Origin: Novosphingobium piscinae
GTDB lineage: Bacteria > Pseudomonadota > Alphaproteobacteria > Sphingomonadales > Sphingomonadaceae
NCBI RefSeq assembly: GCF_014230355.1
Contig: NZ_JACLAX010000008.1
Location: 62,001 to 126,000 of the forward strand
DNA length: 64,000 bases
Reading direction: 5' to 3'
The notes beneath the pieces are model-generated. The model saw nothing but the letters and a program-made list of their open reading frames with translations, did no database searches and was not told the DNA's origin. How positions within the stretch are numbered: position 1 is the stretch's first letter; the number at the start of each line of letters is the position of its first letter. Of this stretch, positions 48,143 to 56,739 are shown piece after piece. The translations under genes and the position numbers were made by a program.

Positions 48143-50422
48143 ATGGCCAAACCTCCTCTCCGCAAACCCCGGCTGCCGCAAGGTCTGCCGAGCCGGCAGC
48201 AGATCCTTGACTTCATCGCGCAGTCCGATGAACCCGCCGGCAAGCGCGAGATCGCCCGGGCCTTCGGGCTCAAGGGCAACGAGAAGATCCAACTCAAGGC
48301 GCTGCTGCGCGACATGGCCGACGAGGGCCTGATCGACGGCAACCGCACCGCCTTCCACCGCATGGGCGGGGTGCCGCGGGTTACCGTGCTGCGCGTGGTG
48401 GAGATAGACGAGGGCGAGGCTATCGCCATCCCCGCCACCTGGCAGCCCGACGATGCCACCCCGCCACCCCGACTGCGGCTGATCGAAGGCAAGGGACGCG
48501 GGGCTGCGCGCGCACCGGCGCTTCGGCCCGGTGACCGGGTGCTGGCGCGGACTGAGGAGGCCGGCAGCGGCTGGATCGCCCATCCGATGAAGAAGCTCGC
48601 CACCGAGGACGAGCAGGTGCTCGGCGTGGTCGAGATCGACGGCGCCGGCAAGGGCTGGCTCGCCCCCGTCGACAAGCGGGTGCGCAACGCCGTGCCGATC
48701 TCCGATCTCGGCGGCGCGGAGGCGGGCAACCTGGTGCTGGCCGAGCCGGCCGGGCGCAGCCCGCGCGCAGGGGTGAAGGTGACCGCCGTGCTGGGCGATC
48801 CGCTGGCCCCCCGGGCCTTCAGCCTGATCGCGATCCACAAGCACGGCATTCCGCACGTCTTCACGCGCGAGGTGCTTGATGAGGGCGAACGGGCCGCGCG
48901 GCTCCCGCTCAGCGAGGCCCGCCGCGAGGATCTGCGCCACCTGCCGATCGTGGCGATTGACCCCTCTGACGCGCGCGATCACGACGACGCGATCTGGGCC
49001 GAACCCGATGGGGAGGGCGGCTTCCGCGCGGTGGTGGCGATCGCCGACGTCAGCTTCTACGTACGGCCGGGCTCGGCGCTCGACCGCGAGGCACGCAAGC
49101 GCGGCAACTCGGTCTACTTCCCCGATCGGGTGGTGCCGATGCTGCCCGAGGTGCTCTCGGCCGACGTCTGCTCGCTGCGCAGCGGCGAGGACCGCGCCGC
49201 TATGGCCTGCCACCTCGCGATCGACAGCCATGGCCGGATCCGGGACTTCCGTTTCAGCCGCGCGCTGGTGCGGATCGCCGAGGTGATCGCCTACGAGGAG
49301 GCACAGGCCCGGATCGACGAGGATCGCGCCGAACCGCACCTGCAGCACCTGTGGGAGGCCTGGCGCCTGCTGAGCAAGGCCCGCGACGCGCGCGACCCGC
49401 TCGAGCTGGACCTGCCCGAACAGCGCGTGAAGCTGGACGAGCAGGGCCGGATCACCGAGATCGCGGTGCGCGAACGGCTGGATGCACACCGGGTGGTCGA
49501 AGACTTCATGATCGCTGCGAACGTGGCGGCGGCCAAGGCGCTGGAAAGCCGCACCGCCCCGGTGGTCTACCGCATCCACGAGCCGCCGAGCCGCGAGAAG
49601 CTGGTCGCGCTCAAGGACTATCTCGCCACCTTCGGACGCAAGCTGGCGCTTGGGCAGGTCATCACCCCGGGCCTGTTCAACCGCATGCTCAAGGACATTG
49701 CCGATGACGCCGAGAAGGCGCTGGTCATGGAAGCCGTGCTGCGCAGCCAGACCCAGGCCTATTACGGCCCGCGCAATGCCGGGCACTTCGGCCTGTCACT
49801 CGGCTCATACGCCCATTTCACCTCGCCGATCCGGCGCTATTCCGACCTGCTGATCCACCGCGCACTCGTGGATGGCTTCGCGCTCGAACAGCCGGCGCCC
49901 GAGGCCCCGCTGCCGGCGCATTCCGGGCTGTCCGAACGCGATCGCAGCGATCTCACCCGGATCAGCGAGGCGATCAGCGCCGCCGAACGCCGGGCGATGA
50001 TGGCCGAACGCGAGACGATTGACCGCTACGTCGCCGCCTGGCTCTCGGCCCGGGTGGGCCAGGTGTTCCGGACCCGGATTACCGGCGTGCGCAGCTTCGG
50101 GTTCTTCGCCACGATCGTGGGGCTTGGCGGTGACGGACTGGTGCCGGTCTCCACTCTGGGTGACGAGCATTTCGGCTATGACGAGAAGGCTCAGGTGCTG
50201 GAGGGCAGCCAGAGCGGGGTGCGCTATGCGGTCGGGCAACTGCTCGAGCTGAGGTTGGCCGAAGCCAACCCGCTGACCGGAGCGCTGAAGTTCGAGCTGG
50301 TCGACGGCGGCGGCCGGATCGAACCACGCGGGCGGCCAATGGCCAGCAAGACCCGCGGCGGACACCTCGTCGGGCGGCGCGGCCGGCCGGCGAACATCCG
50401 CCATCAGGGCAAGCGGCGCTAG
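48143..50422 (+). CDS. rnr: Ribonuclease R
   Basis: RNase R is a 3'-5' exoribonuclease that degrades structured RNA. Domains in order: an N-terminal helix-turn-helix-like region (REIARAFGLKGNEKIQLKALLRDM), cold-shock domains, the RNB catalytic domain with IDPSDARDHDDAIW (metal aspartates near residue 275) and a C-terminal S1 domain (FRTRITGVRSFGFFATIVGLGGDGLV), then a basic tail. ATG 48143 with AAGGACGGCGG upstream; 759 aa, normal. The frame open to 47864 overlaps the peptidase gene. Confidence 0.95.
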   Translation: MAKPPLRKPRLPQGLPSRQQILDFIAQSDEPAGKREIARAFGLKGNEKIQLKALLRDMADEGLIDGNRTAFHRMGGVPRVTVLRVVEIDEGEAIAIPATWQPDDATPPPRLRLIEGKGRGAARAPALRPGDRVLARTEEAGSGWIAHPMKKLATEDEQVLGVVEIDGAGKGWLAPVDKRVRNAVPISDLGGAEAGNLVLAEPAGRSPRAGVKVTAVLGDPLAPRAFSLIAIHKHGIPHVFTREVLDEGERAARLPLSEARREDLRHLPIVAIDPSDARDHDDAIWAEPDGEGGFRAVVAIADVSFYVRPGSALDREARKRGNSVYFPDRVVPMLPEVLSADVCSLRSGEDRAAMACHLAIDSHGRIRDFRFSRALVRIAEVIAYEEAQARIDEDRAEPHLQHLWEAWRLLSKARDARDPLELDLPEQRVKLDEQGRITEIAVRERLDAHRVVEDFMIAANVAAAKALESRTAPVVYRIHEPPSREKLVALKDYLATFGRKLALGQVITPGLFNRMLKDIADDAEKALVMEAVLRSQTQAYYGPRNAGHFGLSLGSYAHFTSPIRRYSDLLIHRALVDGFALEQPAPEAPLPAHSGLSERDRSDLTRISEAISAAERRAMMAERETIDRYVAAWLSARVGQVFRTRITGVRSFGFFATIVGLGGDGLVPVSTLGDEHFGYDEKAQVLEGSQSGVRYAVGQLLELRLAEANPLTGALKFELVDGGGRIEPRGRPMASKTRGGHLVGRRGRPANIRHQGKRR

Positions 50423-50501
50423 CGGCGCTAGCCCTTGCGAAAACGCTGCACCGGCCCTGTGCCAGGGTCATTGATCCGGCGACCAACGCAGGGGGACAGT
50501 C

Positions 50502-50957
50502 TCAGCTGAGATCGTCTAGCCGGTCCTCGTCGAGCGAAGGCGGTACGATGTAGAGCGGGCAGGGCAGGGTGCCGATGCCATTCCCGGCGAACCAGGTGAC
50601 CAGGGGGCCCGGCGCTCCGTCGGTGCCGGCCCCCAGCACCAGCGCCGCCACTTCGGGATGCTCCGCCAGATAGTCAGTCACGACCCGGATCGCCTCACCC
50701 CGGCGCACCGCGATCACCGGCATCCTGCCGCTTTCCGAAAAGACGTCGCCCGCCAGAGCCGTCACCAGGGTCTCGGCTCGGGCATGGGCCTCCTCGGCAA
50801 TGGTCGCCTGGACGCCGCCGAAGGCTACGAACTCCTGGCGCGGGACAAGGGCCAGAAGATGCAGCGCACCACCGGTCTTGGCGGCGCGGCGCGAGGCAAA
50901 GCGCAAAGCGGCCCGAGCCTCCTCCGTTTCGTCAAGAACAACCAGATAGGTTCTCAT
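50502..50957 (-). CDS. Universal stress protein
   Basis: A 151-residue UspA-family protein (MRTYLVVLDETEEARAALRFASRRAAKTGG at the start). The nucleotide-binding pattern G-x2-G-x9-G near the C-terminus appears as LGAGTDGAPGPLVTWFAG, so ATP binding is plausible. It would act in the cytoplasm during stress. Convergent with rnr, divergent from pdhC. The upstream region is unusually AT-rich and holds ACGCAA-N6-TTGCGT. Confidence 0.88.
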   Translation of the reverse strand: MRTYLVVLDETEEARAALRFASRRAAKTGGALHLLALVPRQEFVAFGGVQATIAEEAHARAETLVTALAGDVFSESGRMPVIAVRRGEAIRVVTDYLAEHPEVAALVLGAGTDGAPGPLVTWFAGNGIGTLPCPLYIVPPSLDEDRLDDLS

Positions 50958-51000
50958 TCGACCCTCTCAACGTATTCAAATCGCCAATTCGGTTATTTGC

Positions 51001-51018
51001 ACGCAATATCGCTTGCGT
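51001..51018. promoter_or_regulatory. Inverted repeat in the usp/pdhC divergent promoter region
   Basis: ACGCAA (51001-51006) and TTGCGT (51013-51018) form 6-base arms around a six-base AT-rich centre, inside the only AT-rich stretch between the divergent genes. It looks like a dimeric regulator site; the protein is unknown. Confidence 0.4.
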
Positions 51019-51090
51019 TCCTGCCTCATCCGCTGGAACAATCAGCGGTAAGCCGAGACCACTTCAGCAACCGGGAGCCAGAGCGCCGCG

Positions 51091-52407
51091 ATGCCTATCG
51101 AGATCAAGATGCCCGCCCTTTCGCCCACGATGGAGGAGGGTACGCTCGCCAAGTGGCTGGTCAAGGTCGGAGATAAGGTCGGACCCGGCGACATCCTGGC
51201 CGAGATCGAGACCGACAAGGCCACCATGGAGTACGAGGCCGTCGACGAGGGCACGATTGCCGCCATCTCCGTCGCCGCAGGGACCGCCGGGGTCAAGGTC
51301 GGTGCCGTGATCGCCACGCTGGCCGCCGAGGGCGAGGATGCGGCGGCCCCGTCCAAGCCTGCCTCGCCCGCTCCCCAGCCCGCTGCTGCTTCGGCACCGG
51401 CCGCCGCCAAGGCCCCGGCCGCGGCTGCCGCACCCGTTGCGGCGGCGCCAGCAGCCGGCGGCAAACGCAAGGCCGCCTCGCCGCTGGCGCGCCGGCTTGC
51501 CGCCGAGAAGGGCATCGATCTGGCGGGCGTAACCGGCACCGGCCCCAACGGCCGCATCGTCCGCGCCGATGTCGACGCGGCCAAGGCAGGCTCGGCTGCA
51601 GCGCCGACGGCCGCCGCTCCGGCCAAGGCCTCGGCATCCGCGCCGGTCGCTGCGCCAGCCCCGGCTGCGGTGGCACCGGCCGCCGCTTCGACCGCCGCCC
51701 TGCTTGACGACCGCATCCCGCACAGCATCCAGAAGCTGTCGAACATGCGCAAGACCATCGCCAAGCGGCTCACCCAGTCGATGCAGCAGGCGCCGCACAT
51801 CTACCTCACGGTGGACGTCCAGCTCGACAAGCTGCTGGCGCTGCGAACCGAGCTCAATGCCGCGCTTGAGAAGGACGGGGTCAAGCTCTCGGTCAACGAC
51901 ATGCTGATCAAGGCACTGGGCCGCGCCCTGCTGCGTGTGCCCGAATGCAACGTGACCTTCGCCGGGGACGAGATGATCCGCTACGAGCGGGCCGACATCT
52001 CGGTAGCGGTAAGCATCCCCAACGGTCTCATCACCCCGATCGTCCAGGACGCCAGCGGGCGCAGCCTCAGCTCCATCGCAACGGCGATGAAGGACCTCGG
52101 CCAGCGCGCCAAGGAAGGCAAGCTGCAGCCTGGCGAGTATCAAGGCGGCACGGCCAGCATTTCGAATATGGGCATGATGGGGATCAAGCACTTCACCGCC
52201 GTGATCAATCCGCCCCAATCGACCATCCTGGCGGTCGGCGCGGGCGAGAAGCGGCCGTGGGTGATGGGCGATGGCTCGCTCGGCGTGGCCCAGGCCATGA
52301 CGGTGACCGGCAGTTTCGATCACCGCGCGGTCGACGGGGCCGACGGGGCGCGGCTGATGGCGGCGTTCCGCGAACTTGTGGAAGCCCCGCTGGCGCTGCT
52401 GGCCTGA
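51091..52407 (+). CDS. pdhC: Pyruvate dehydrogenase complex dihydrolipoyllysine acetyltransferase (E2)
   Basis: E2 transfers acetyl groups from E1 to CoA in the pyruvate dehydrogenase complex. It has one lipoyl domain with the lipoyl lysine in [11 protein letters not shown] (Lys about residue 43), an Ala/Pro-rich flexible linker, a peripheral-subunit-binding domain ([28 protein letters not shown]), and the catalytic domain with [16 protein letters not shown] (His/Asp). 438 aa. lpdA follows after 150 bases. The pdhA/pdhB genes are outside the window. Confidence 0.95.
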   Translation: MPIEIKMPALSPTMEEGTLAKWLVKVGDKVGPGDILAEIETDKATMEYEAVDEGTIAAISVAAGTAGVKVGAVIATLAAEGEDAAAPSKPASPAPQPAAASAPAAAKAPAAAAAPVAAAPAAGGKRKAASPLARRLAAEKGIDLAGVTGTGPNGRIVRADVDAAKAGSAAAPTAAAPAKASASAPVAAPAPAAVAPAAASTAALLDDRIPHSIQKLSNMRKTIAKRLTQSMQQAPHIYLTVDVQLDKLLALRTELNAALEKDGVKLSVNDMLIKALGRALLRVPECNVTFAGDEMIRYERADISVAVSIPNGLITPIVQDASGRSLSSIATAMKDLGQRAKEGKLQPGEYQGGTASISNMGMMGIKHFTAVINPPQSTILAVGAGEKRPWVMGDGSLGVAQAMTVTGSFDHRAVDGADGARLMAAFRELVEAPLALLA

Positions 52408-52557
52408 CGCAAGTGAGGGTTGGTCGTCGCCAGCCTTCGTGGCACCCCGGGGGTGCGGGAGCCGGGATCGCGGGCCGCTGGCCCCCAAACCGGATAAGGC
52501 CGCCGCGGCCCCTTGAGGGCCGGCCGGCGGAATTGGGATTTCAGGAGAACAGACAAA

Positions 52558-53973
52558 GTGGCTGACCAGTATGATGTGATCGTCCTCGGTTCGGGCCCCG
52601 GCGGCTATGTCGCGGCGATCCGCTGTGCCCAGCTCGGGCTCAAGACCGCCATCGTCGAGCGCGAGAGCCTCGGCGGGATCTGTCTCAACTGGGGCTGCAT
52701 CCCGACCAAGGCGCTGCTGCGCTCGGCGGAGGTGCTGCACCAGATGAAGCACGCCAAGGACTACGGCCTGGCTGCTGACAACATCACCGCCGATCTCCAG
52801 GCGATCGTCGCGCGTTCGCGCGGGGTGGCCAAGCAGCTCAACATGGGCGTGACCGGCCTGATGAAAAAGAACAAGATCACCGTCCACATGGGGGCCGGCA
52901 AGCTGGTCGGCCCGGGCAAGCTGGAGGTGACCGGCGACAAGGGCAGCGAAACGCTCAGCGCCAAGCACATCATCATTGCCACCGGCGCCCGCGCGCGCGA
53001 GCTGCCCAAGGCCCCGTCGGATGGCAAGCGGATCTGGACCTACCGCCACGCAATGACCCCGGGCGAACTGCCCGGCAAGCTGCTGGTCATCGGCTCGGGC
53101 GCGATCGGGATCGAGTTCGCCTCCTTCTACAACGACCTTGGCGCCGAGGTTACCGTGGTCGAGATGATGGACCGGATCGTTCCGGTGGAAGATGCCGACA
53201 TCTCGGCCTTCCTCGAGAAGGCCCTGACCAAGCAGGGCATCCGCATCCTCACCCAGGCCAGCGTCGGCGACATCGCCAATGGCCCCGATGGCGTGAAGGT
53301 GGCGATCAAGGACAAGAGCGGCGCGACAACGACCGAAACGTTCAGTCACGTCATCGTCGCGGTGGGCATCGTCCCCAACGTCGAGAACATCGGCCTGGAA
53401 GAGCTGGGGATCGAGCCCGACAAGCGCTTCCACATCAAGGTCGACGGCTATGGCCGCACCAACGTCAAGAGCATCTGGGCGATCGGCGACGTGGTCGAGG
53501 GGCCCTGGCTGGCGCACAAGGCCAGCCATGAGGGTGTCACCACCGCCGAGGCCATCGCCCAGGAGCTGGGCAACACCGAGGTCCACCCCCATCCGCTTGA
53601 CCGCCGCAACATCCCCGGCTGCACCTACTGCCATCCGCAGGTCGCCAGCGTCGGCCTCACCGAAGCCAAGGCCAAGGAAGCTGGCTACGAGCTGAAGGTT
53701 GGCAAATTCCCCTTCATCGGCAACGGCAAGGCAATCGCGCTGGGCGAGGCGGAGGGCCTGGTCAAGACCGTGTTCGACGCCAAGACCGGGGAACTGCTCG
53801 GCGCGCACATGATCGGCGCCGAGGTCACCGAGCTGATCCAGGGCTATGTCGTGGGCCGCACGCTGGAGACGACCGAGGCCGAGCTGATGCAAACCGTGTT
53901 CCCGCACCCGACGCTTTCGGAAATGATGCACGAAAGCGTCCTGCAGGCCTACGGCCGCGCGATCCATATCTGA
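52558..53973 (+). CDS. lpdA: Dihydrolipoyl dehydrogenase (E3)
   Basis: E3 reoxidises dihydrolipoamide with NAD+ through FAD. FAD binding GSGPGGYVAAIRCAQ, the redox disulfide GGICLNWGCIPTKALL, NAD-binding VIGSGAIGIEFASFY and the C-terminal FPHPTLSEMMHE (His/Glu base pair) are all present. The start is GTG 52558, with AGGAG about 13 bases upstream; the frame to 52513 is not conserved. 471 aa. It serves the pyruvate dehydrogenase complex with the adjacent pdhC and perhaps other 2-oxoacid dehydrogenases. Confidence 0.96.
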   Translation: MADQYDVIVLGSGPGGYVAAIRCAQLGLKTAIVERESLGGICLNWGCIPTKALLRSAEVLHQMKHAKDYGLAADNITADLQAIVARSRGVAKQLNMGVTGLMKKNKITVHMGAGKLVGPGKLEVTGDKGSETLSAKHIIIATGARARELPKAPSDGKRIWTYRHAMTPGELPGKLLVIGSGAIGIEFASFYNDLGAEVTVVEMMDRIVPVEDADISAFLEKALTKQGIRILTQASVGDIANGPDGVKVAIKDKSGATTTETFSHVIVAVGIVPNVENIGLEELGIEPDKRFHIKVDGYGRTNVKSIWAIGDVVEGPWLAHKASHEGVTTAEAIAQELGNTEVHPHPLDRRNIPGCTYCHPQVASVGLTEAKAKEAGYELKVGKFPFIGNGKAIALGEAEGLVKTVFDAKTGELLGAHMIGAEVTELIQGYVVGRTLETTEAELMQTVFPHPTLSEMMHESVLQAYGRAIHI

Positions 53974-53980
53974 CCGCTCC

Positions 53981-54024
53981 GACCCGGCCGAATGGGGCGG
54001 CAGTGCCGCTTACGCGGCCGGGTC
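53981..54024 (+). terminator. Terminator-like hairpin after lpdA
   Basis: GACCCGGCCG (53981-53990) pairs with CGGCCGGGTC (54015-54024), a 10-bp outer stem enclosing a second stem (GCGG/CCGC). It begins eight bases past the lpdA stop. No strong T tract follows. Confidence 0.5.
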
Positions 54025-54108
54025 AGTGCTGTTCCTGTTGCAAACTCGGGTTTTTGCAGCCGTTCGGCCAGCGGGCTAGCCTGTGCGGGTGAGCGGTGTG
54101 GCAAAAGA

Positions 54109-54342
54109 TCAACCCCACCGCACCCGCATCATTTCGTAGAACCGGATATCCTCCTGCAAGGTATCGCGGAGCCGGGACATGAGCTGGTGGTCCGCAACGA
54201 TCTCGCCGCGCGTGACCGCGTGTCGGCCCGGCGTCCTGTTCAGATGGAGCTCGGCCGTGATGGGCTTCCCGATGATGGTCGAAAGCACCCGGGCCGTCCG
54301 CTCGCGCCGGTCGAAAAAGCCAGCATAGTCGAAGCGCCCCAC
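54109..54342 (-). CDS. Small protein of unknown function beside tRNA-Ser
   Basis: A 77-residue reading frame that looks coding: codons have high GC at third positions and the protein is well mixed and charged (TIIGKPITAELHLN, TRGEIVADHQLMSRL, LQEDIRFYEMM). GTG 54342 has GGTGGA six bases upstream. It begins about 48 bases past the 3' end of the tRNA on the same strand, so it may share its transcript. I do not recognise the family. It could be a stand-alone small gene or the leftover end of an element once inserted at the tRNA. Confidence 0.5.
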   Translation of the reverse strand: MGRFDYAGFFDRRERTARVLSTIIGKPITAELHLNRTPGRHAVTRGEIVADHQLMSRLRDTLQEDIRFYEMMRVRWG

Positions 54343-54389
54343 GTCGTATCCACCGAAGTAGCTGTGCGACTGGCCGAAGGCTCGGATTT

Positions 54390-54479
54390 TGGCGGACAGG
54401 GTGGGATTCGAACCCACGGTGAGCTTGCACCCACGGCGGTTTTCAAGACCGCTGCCTTAAACCACTCGGCCACCTGTCC
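54390..54479 (-). tRNA. tRNA-Ser (anticodon TGA)
   Basis: Read on the minus strand: acceptor GGACAGG pairs with CCTGTCC, D arm with GGCCGAGTGG, anticodon stem GCGGT/ACCGC around CTTGAAA giving anticodon TGA, a long class II variable arm (GTGGGTGCAAGCTCAC), T arm GTGGGTTCGAATCCCAC, discriminator G and an encoded CCA (54390-54392). It reads UCA and, by wobble, other UCN serine codons. Confidence 0.97.
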
Positions 54480-54611
54480 GCACGGTCAGTGGCGCTAGCG
54501 CGCAGCGGCGCGCTTGTCACCCCCGGCGCGGCGGGGACAACGCGATCATTGCGGCCGAATTTGCGCCGGCGCGCATTTGCAAGGCTGGCGGGCTGTGCAA
54601 AGACTGGCGCG

Positions 54612-55700
54612 ATGACCCGGTCCTTCCCGTTTTTCCGCATGAGTGTGGTGAGTGCTGCTGCCCTGGCCCTGGGTCCGGCCATGGCGCAGCAGGGCACCGT
54701 CCCCGAACCGGAAGCCGCCATGGCCGATGCGCCGGGAACGGCCCTTCCGGCGCAGGCAGACAGTGCCTTCCGGGCCTATCTCCAGCTGCTGGCGGCGCGG
54801 GCGCGCGGCGAAGGCGTGAGCGAGCCGACGATCCAGGTGATGACCGCCGGGCTCACCCCAAACCCGCGGGTTATCGCGCTCGACCGCGCCCAGCCCGGTG
54901 CATCGCCCAGCACGATCCCGGCCTTCGCGCCCTATCGCCGCACTCATGTCGACGCAGCCCGGATCGGGGCAGGGCGGACGATGTACGCCAGCCTGGCAGG
55001 GCTCATCCCGCAGATCGAGGCGCGCTATGGCGTGCCCGCGCCGATCCTGCTGGCGATCTGGGGGCACGAGACCAATTACGGGCGCTACACCGGCGATTTC
55101 GACCTCGCCCGCTCGCTGGCCACGCTCGCCTACGAGGGGCGCCGCCGCGAGCTGTTCGCCGCGGAGTTCGTCGCGGTGCTCAAGATGGCGGACCAGGGTG
55201 TGCCGCGCAGCCGGCTGAAGGGCTCGTGGGCGGGGGCCTTCGGCAATCCGCAGTTCCTGCCCAGCATGTACCTGCGGCTCGCGGTCGATGGCGATGGCGA
55301 CGGCCAGCGCGATATCTGGAGCAGCCGGGCCGACACGCTGGCCTCGATCGCCAACTATTTCCGCGATGCCGGGTGGCGTCCCGGGCAGCCGTGGGGGGTT
55401 GCCGCGAGCGTTCCGGCCGGGTTTGATCGCGCCGCGGTGGCGAGCCGGCTGACGGCGCCAGAGTGTCCGCGCGTCCATGCCCGCCACTCGCGCTGGCGCA
55501 CAATCCGCGAATGGCGTGCCAGCGGGGTCACTCCGCTCGGCCCGATGGCCGACGACGTGCTTGCCAGCCTGATCGAACCTGATGGCCCGGGGCAGACCGC
55601 CTACCTGTTAACCGGGAATTATCGGGTCATCCTCGAATACAACTGCTCGAACTTCTACGCTTTGTCAGTGGGGTTGCTTGCAGATGAAATCGCGCGCTGA
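54612..55700 (+). CDS. Lytic murein transglycosylase (MltB-like)
   Basis: A 362-residue periplasmic enzyme that cuts the MurNAc-GlcNAc bond with formation of 1,6-anhydroMurNAc. Signal peptide to about residue 26 (ALALGPAMAQ). The SLT-like core has the catalytic Glu in WGHETNYGRYTG (Glu about 153), then GSWAGAFGNPQFLPSMYLRLAVDGDGDG and the C-terminal YNCSNFYALSV. It heads a long packed plus-strand run of cell-wall and replication genes. The frame to 54489 overlaps the tRNA flank and is not used. Confidence 0.92.
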   Translation: MTRSFPFFRMSVVSAAALALGPAMAQQGTVPEPEAAMADAPGTALPAQADSAFRAYLQLLAARARGEGVSEPTIQVMTAGLTPNPRVIALDRAQPGASPSTIPAFAPYRRTHVDAARIGAGRTMYASLAGLIPQIEARYGVPAPILLAIWGHETNYGRYTGDFDLARSLATLAYEGRRRELFAAEFVAVLKMADQGVPRSRLKGSWAGAFGNPQFLPSMYLRLAVDGDGDGQRDIWSSRADTLASIANYFRDAGWRPGQPWGVAASVPAGFDRAAVASRLTAPECPRVHARHSRWRTIREWRASGVTPLGPMADDVLASLIEPDGPGQTAYLLTGNYRVILEYNCSNFYALSVGLLADEIAR

Positions 55701-56691
55701 CCGTTTTTCGCGGGGTCTGTTGACCACGATGGCCCTGCTGACCGGTGCGCTGCTGCCCGATGGCCCGGCGCTCGCCCGCGACAAGGCCCCGCCGCCGCCG
55801 GCAACCGGCCCTGCCGCCGACTACCCGATCGTGCTGGGCGCGCCCTTTGTAGTCGACGGGGTGACCTATACCCCGGTCGACGTGATGAACTACGACCAGG
55901 TCGGCTACGCCCTGATCGACCCGGCCGGCGGTGACCGGATCAGCCTGGCGCACCGCACGCTGCCGCTGCCGAGCTACGTCGAGGTGACTTCGCTGCGAAC
56001 CGGCAAGACCATCCTGGTCCGGGCGGAACGGCGCGGGCCGATGACCGGGGCTGGGCTCGTCGCGCTTTCGCCCGCCGCGGCTGCACAGCTCGGCACCAGC
56101 GAGGCGCGCACGCCGATCCGCATCCGCCGGGTCAACCCGGCCGAGCCTGAGCGCGCCTTGCTGCGCGCCGGCCAGCGTGCTGCCGACCGGATGGACACGC
56201 CGATGTCGCTGGTCGGCGTATTGATGCGCAAGCTCGAACCGGCAGGGCAGCCTCCCGCACCGGCTGCGGCGCCAACCACTGCGGCGGTAGCCGCGCCAGC
56301 GCCAGCCTCAGCAGCCAAGCGGCCCGCGGTGATGCCGCCCAGCCTGAAGCCGGCGGCGGCGGCAGCGATCCCACCCGCTCCGAAGCCCGCCACCCAGCTT
56401 GCGCCGCAGCCTGTCGTCAAGCCGGTCGTGCCCATGGCTCCGCCCATCGCCCGTCCGGTCGCGTCGGCAGCACCGGTCAGCAGTGGGCCCTTCGTGGTCC
56501 AGGTCGGCGCCTATTCCAGCCGGACCAACGCGGCGGCCGTGGCGGCTCGCGTCGGCGGGGGGGTTAGCCCAGCCGGGCGCCTCTTCCGCGTGCGCATCAG
56601 CGGCCTCACCAGCCAGGCACAGGCCAGCGCCGCCCTCGCCAAGGTGCGGGCTGCGGGCTATACCCAAGCCCGAATCCAGCGCGCCGACTGA
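55684..56691 (+). CDS. RlpA-like protein with degenerate double-psi barrel and SPOR domain
   Basis: A 335-residue exported protein: signal peptide (LLTTMALLTGALLPDGPALA), a double-psi beta-barrel recognisable from LAHRTLPLPSYVEVTSLRTGKTILVRAERRGPM and LSPAAAAQLG, a long Ala/Pro linker, and a C-terminal SPOR domain (FVVQVGAYSSRTNAAAVA). RlpA lytic transglycosylases have NDRGP at the position that reads ERRGP here, and their GEASWYG-type N-terminus is absent, so this copy may bind septal glycan without cutting it. ATG 55684 overlaps the previous stop. Confidence 0.85.
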   Translation: MKSRADRFSRGLLTTMALLTGALLPDGPALARDKAPPPPATGPAADYPIVLGAPFVVDGVTYTPVDVMNYDQVGYALIDPAGGDRISLAHRTLPLPSYVEVTSLRTGKTILVRAERRGPMTGAGLVALSPAAAAQLGTSEARTPIRIRRVNPAEPERALLRAGQRAADRMDTPMSLVGVLMRKLEPAGQPPAPAAAPTTAAVAAPAPASAAKRPAVMPPSLKPAAAAAIPPAPKPATQLAPQPVVKPVVPMAPPIARPVASAAPVSSGPFVVQVGAYSSRTNAAAVAARVGGGVSPAGRLFRVRISGLTSQAQASAALAKVRAAGYTQARIQRAD

Positions 56692-56739
56692 TCGCCCCTC
56701 GGGCCCGGGCGGCGCGCCGCCGCATAGCCCGGAGCCACC

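Noticed and set aside
45646..48864. 1072-codon minus-strand frame opposite proS, the M28 peptidase gene and rnr
   Set aside because: It crosses three real plus-strand genes and their spacers; typical antisense artefact of GC-rich DNA.
51064..53967. 967-codon minus-strand frame opposite pdhC and lpdA
   Set aside because: Both plus-strand genes are unmistakable; the reverse frame has no recognisable domain.
53992..54498. Plus-strand frame ending with GGQGGIRTHGELAPTAVF-type sequence
   Set aside because: It is the antisense of tRNA-Ser; the IRTHG peptide is a well-known false protein from reverse-read serine tRNA genes.
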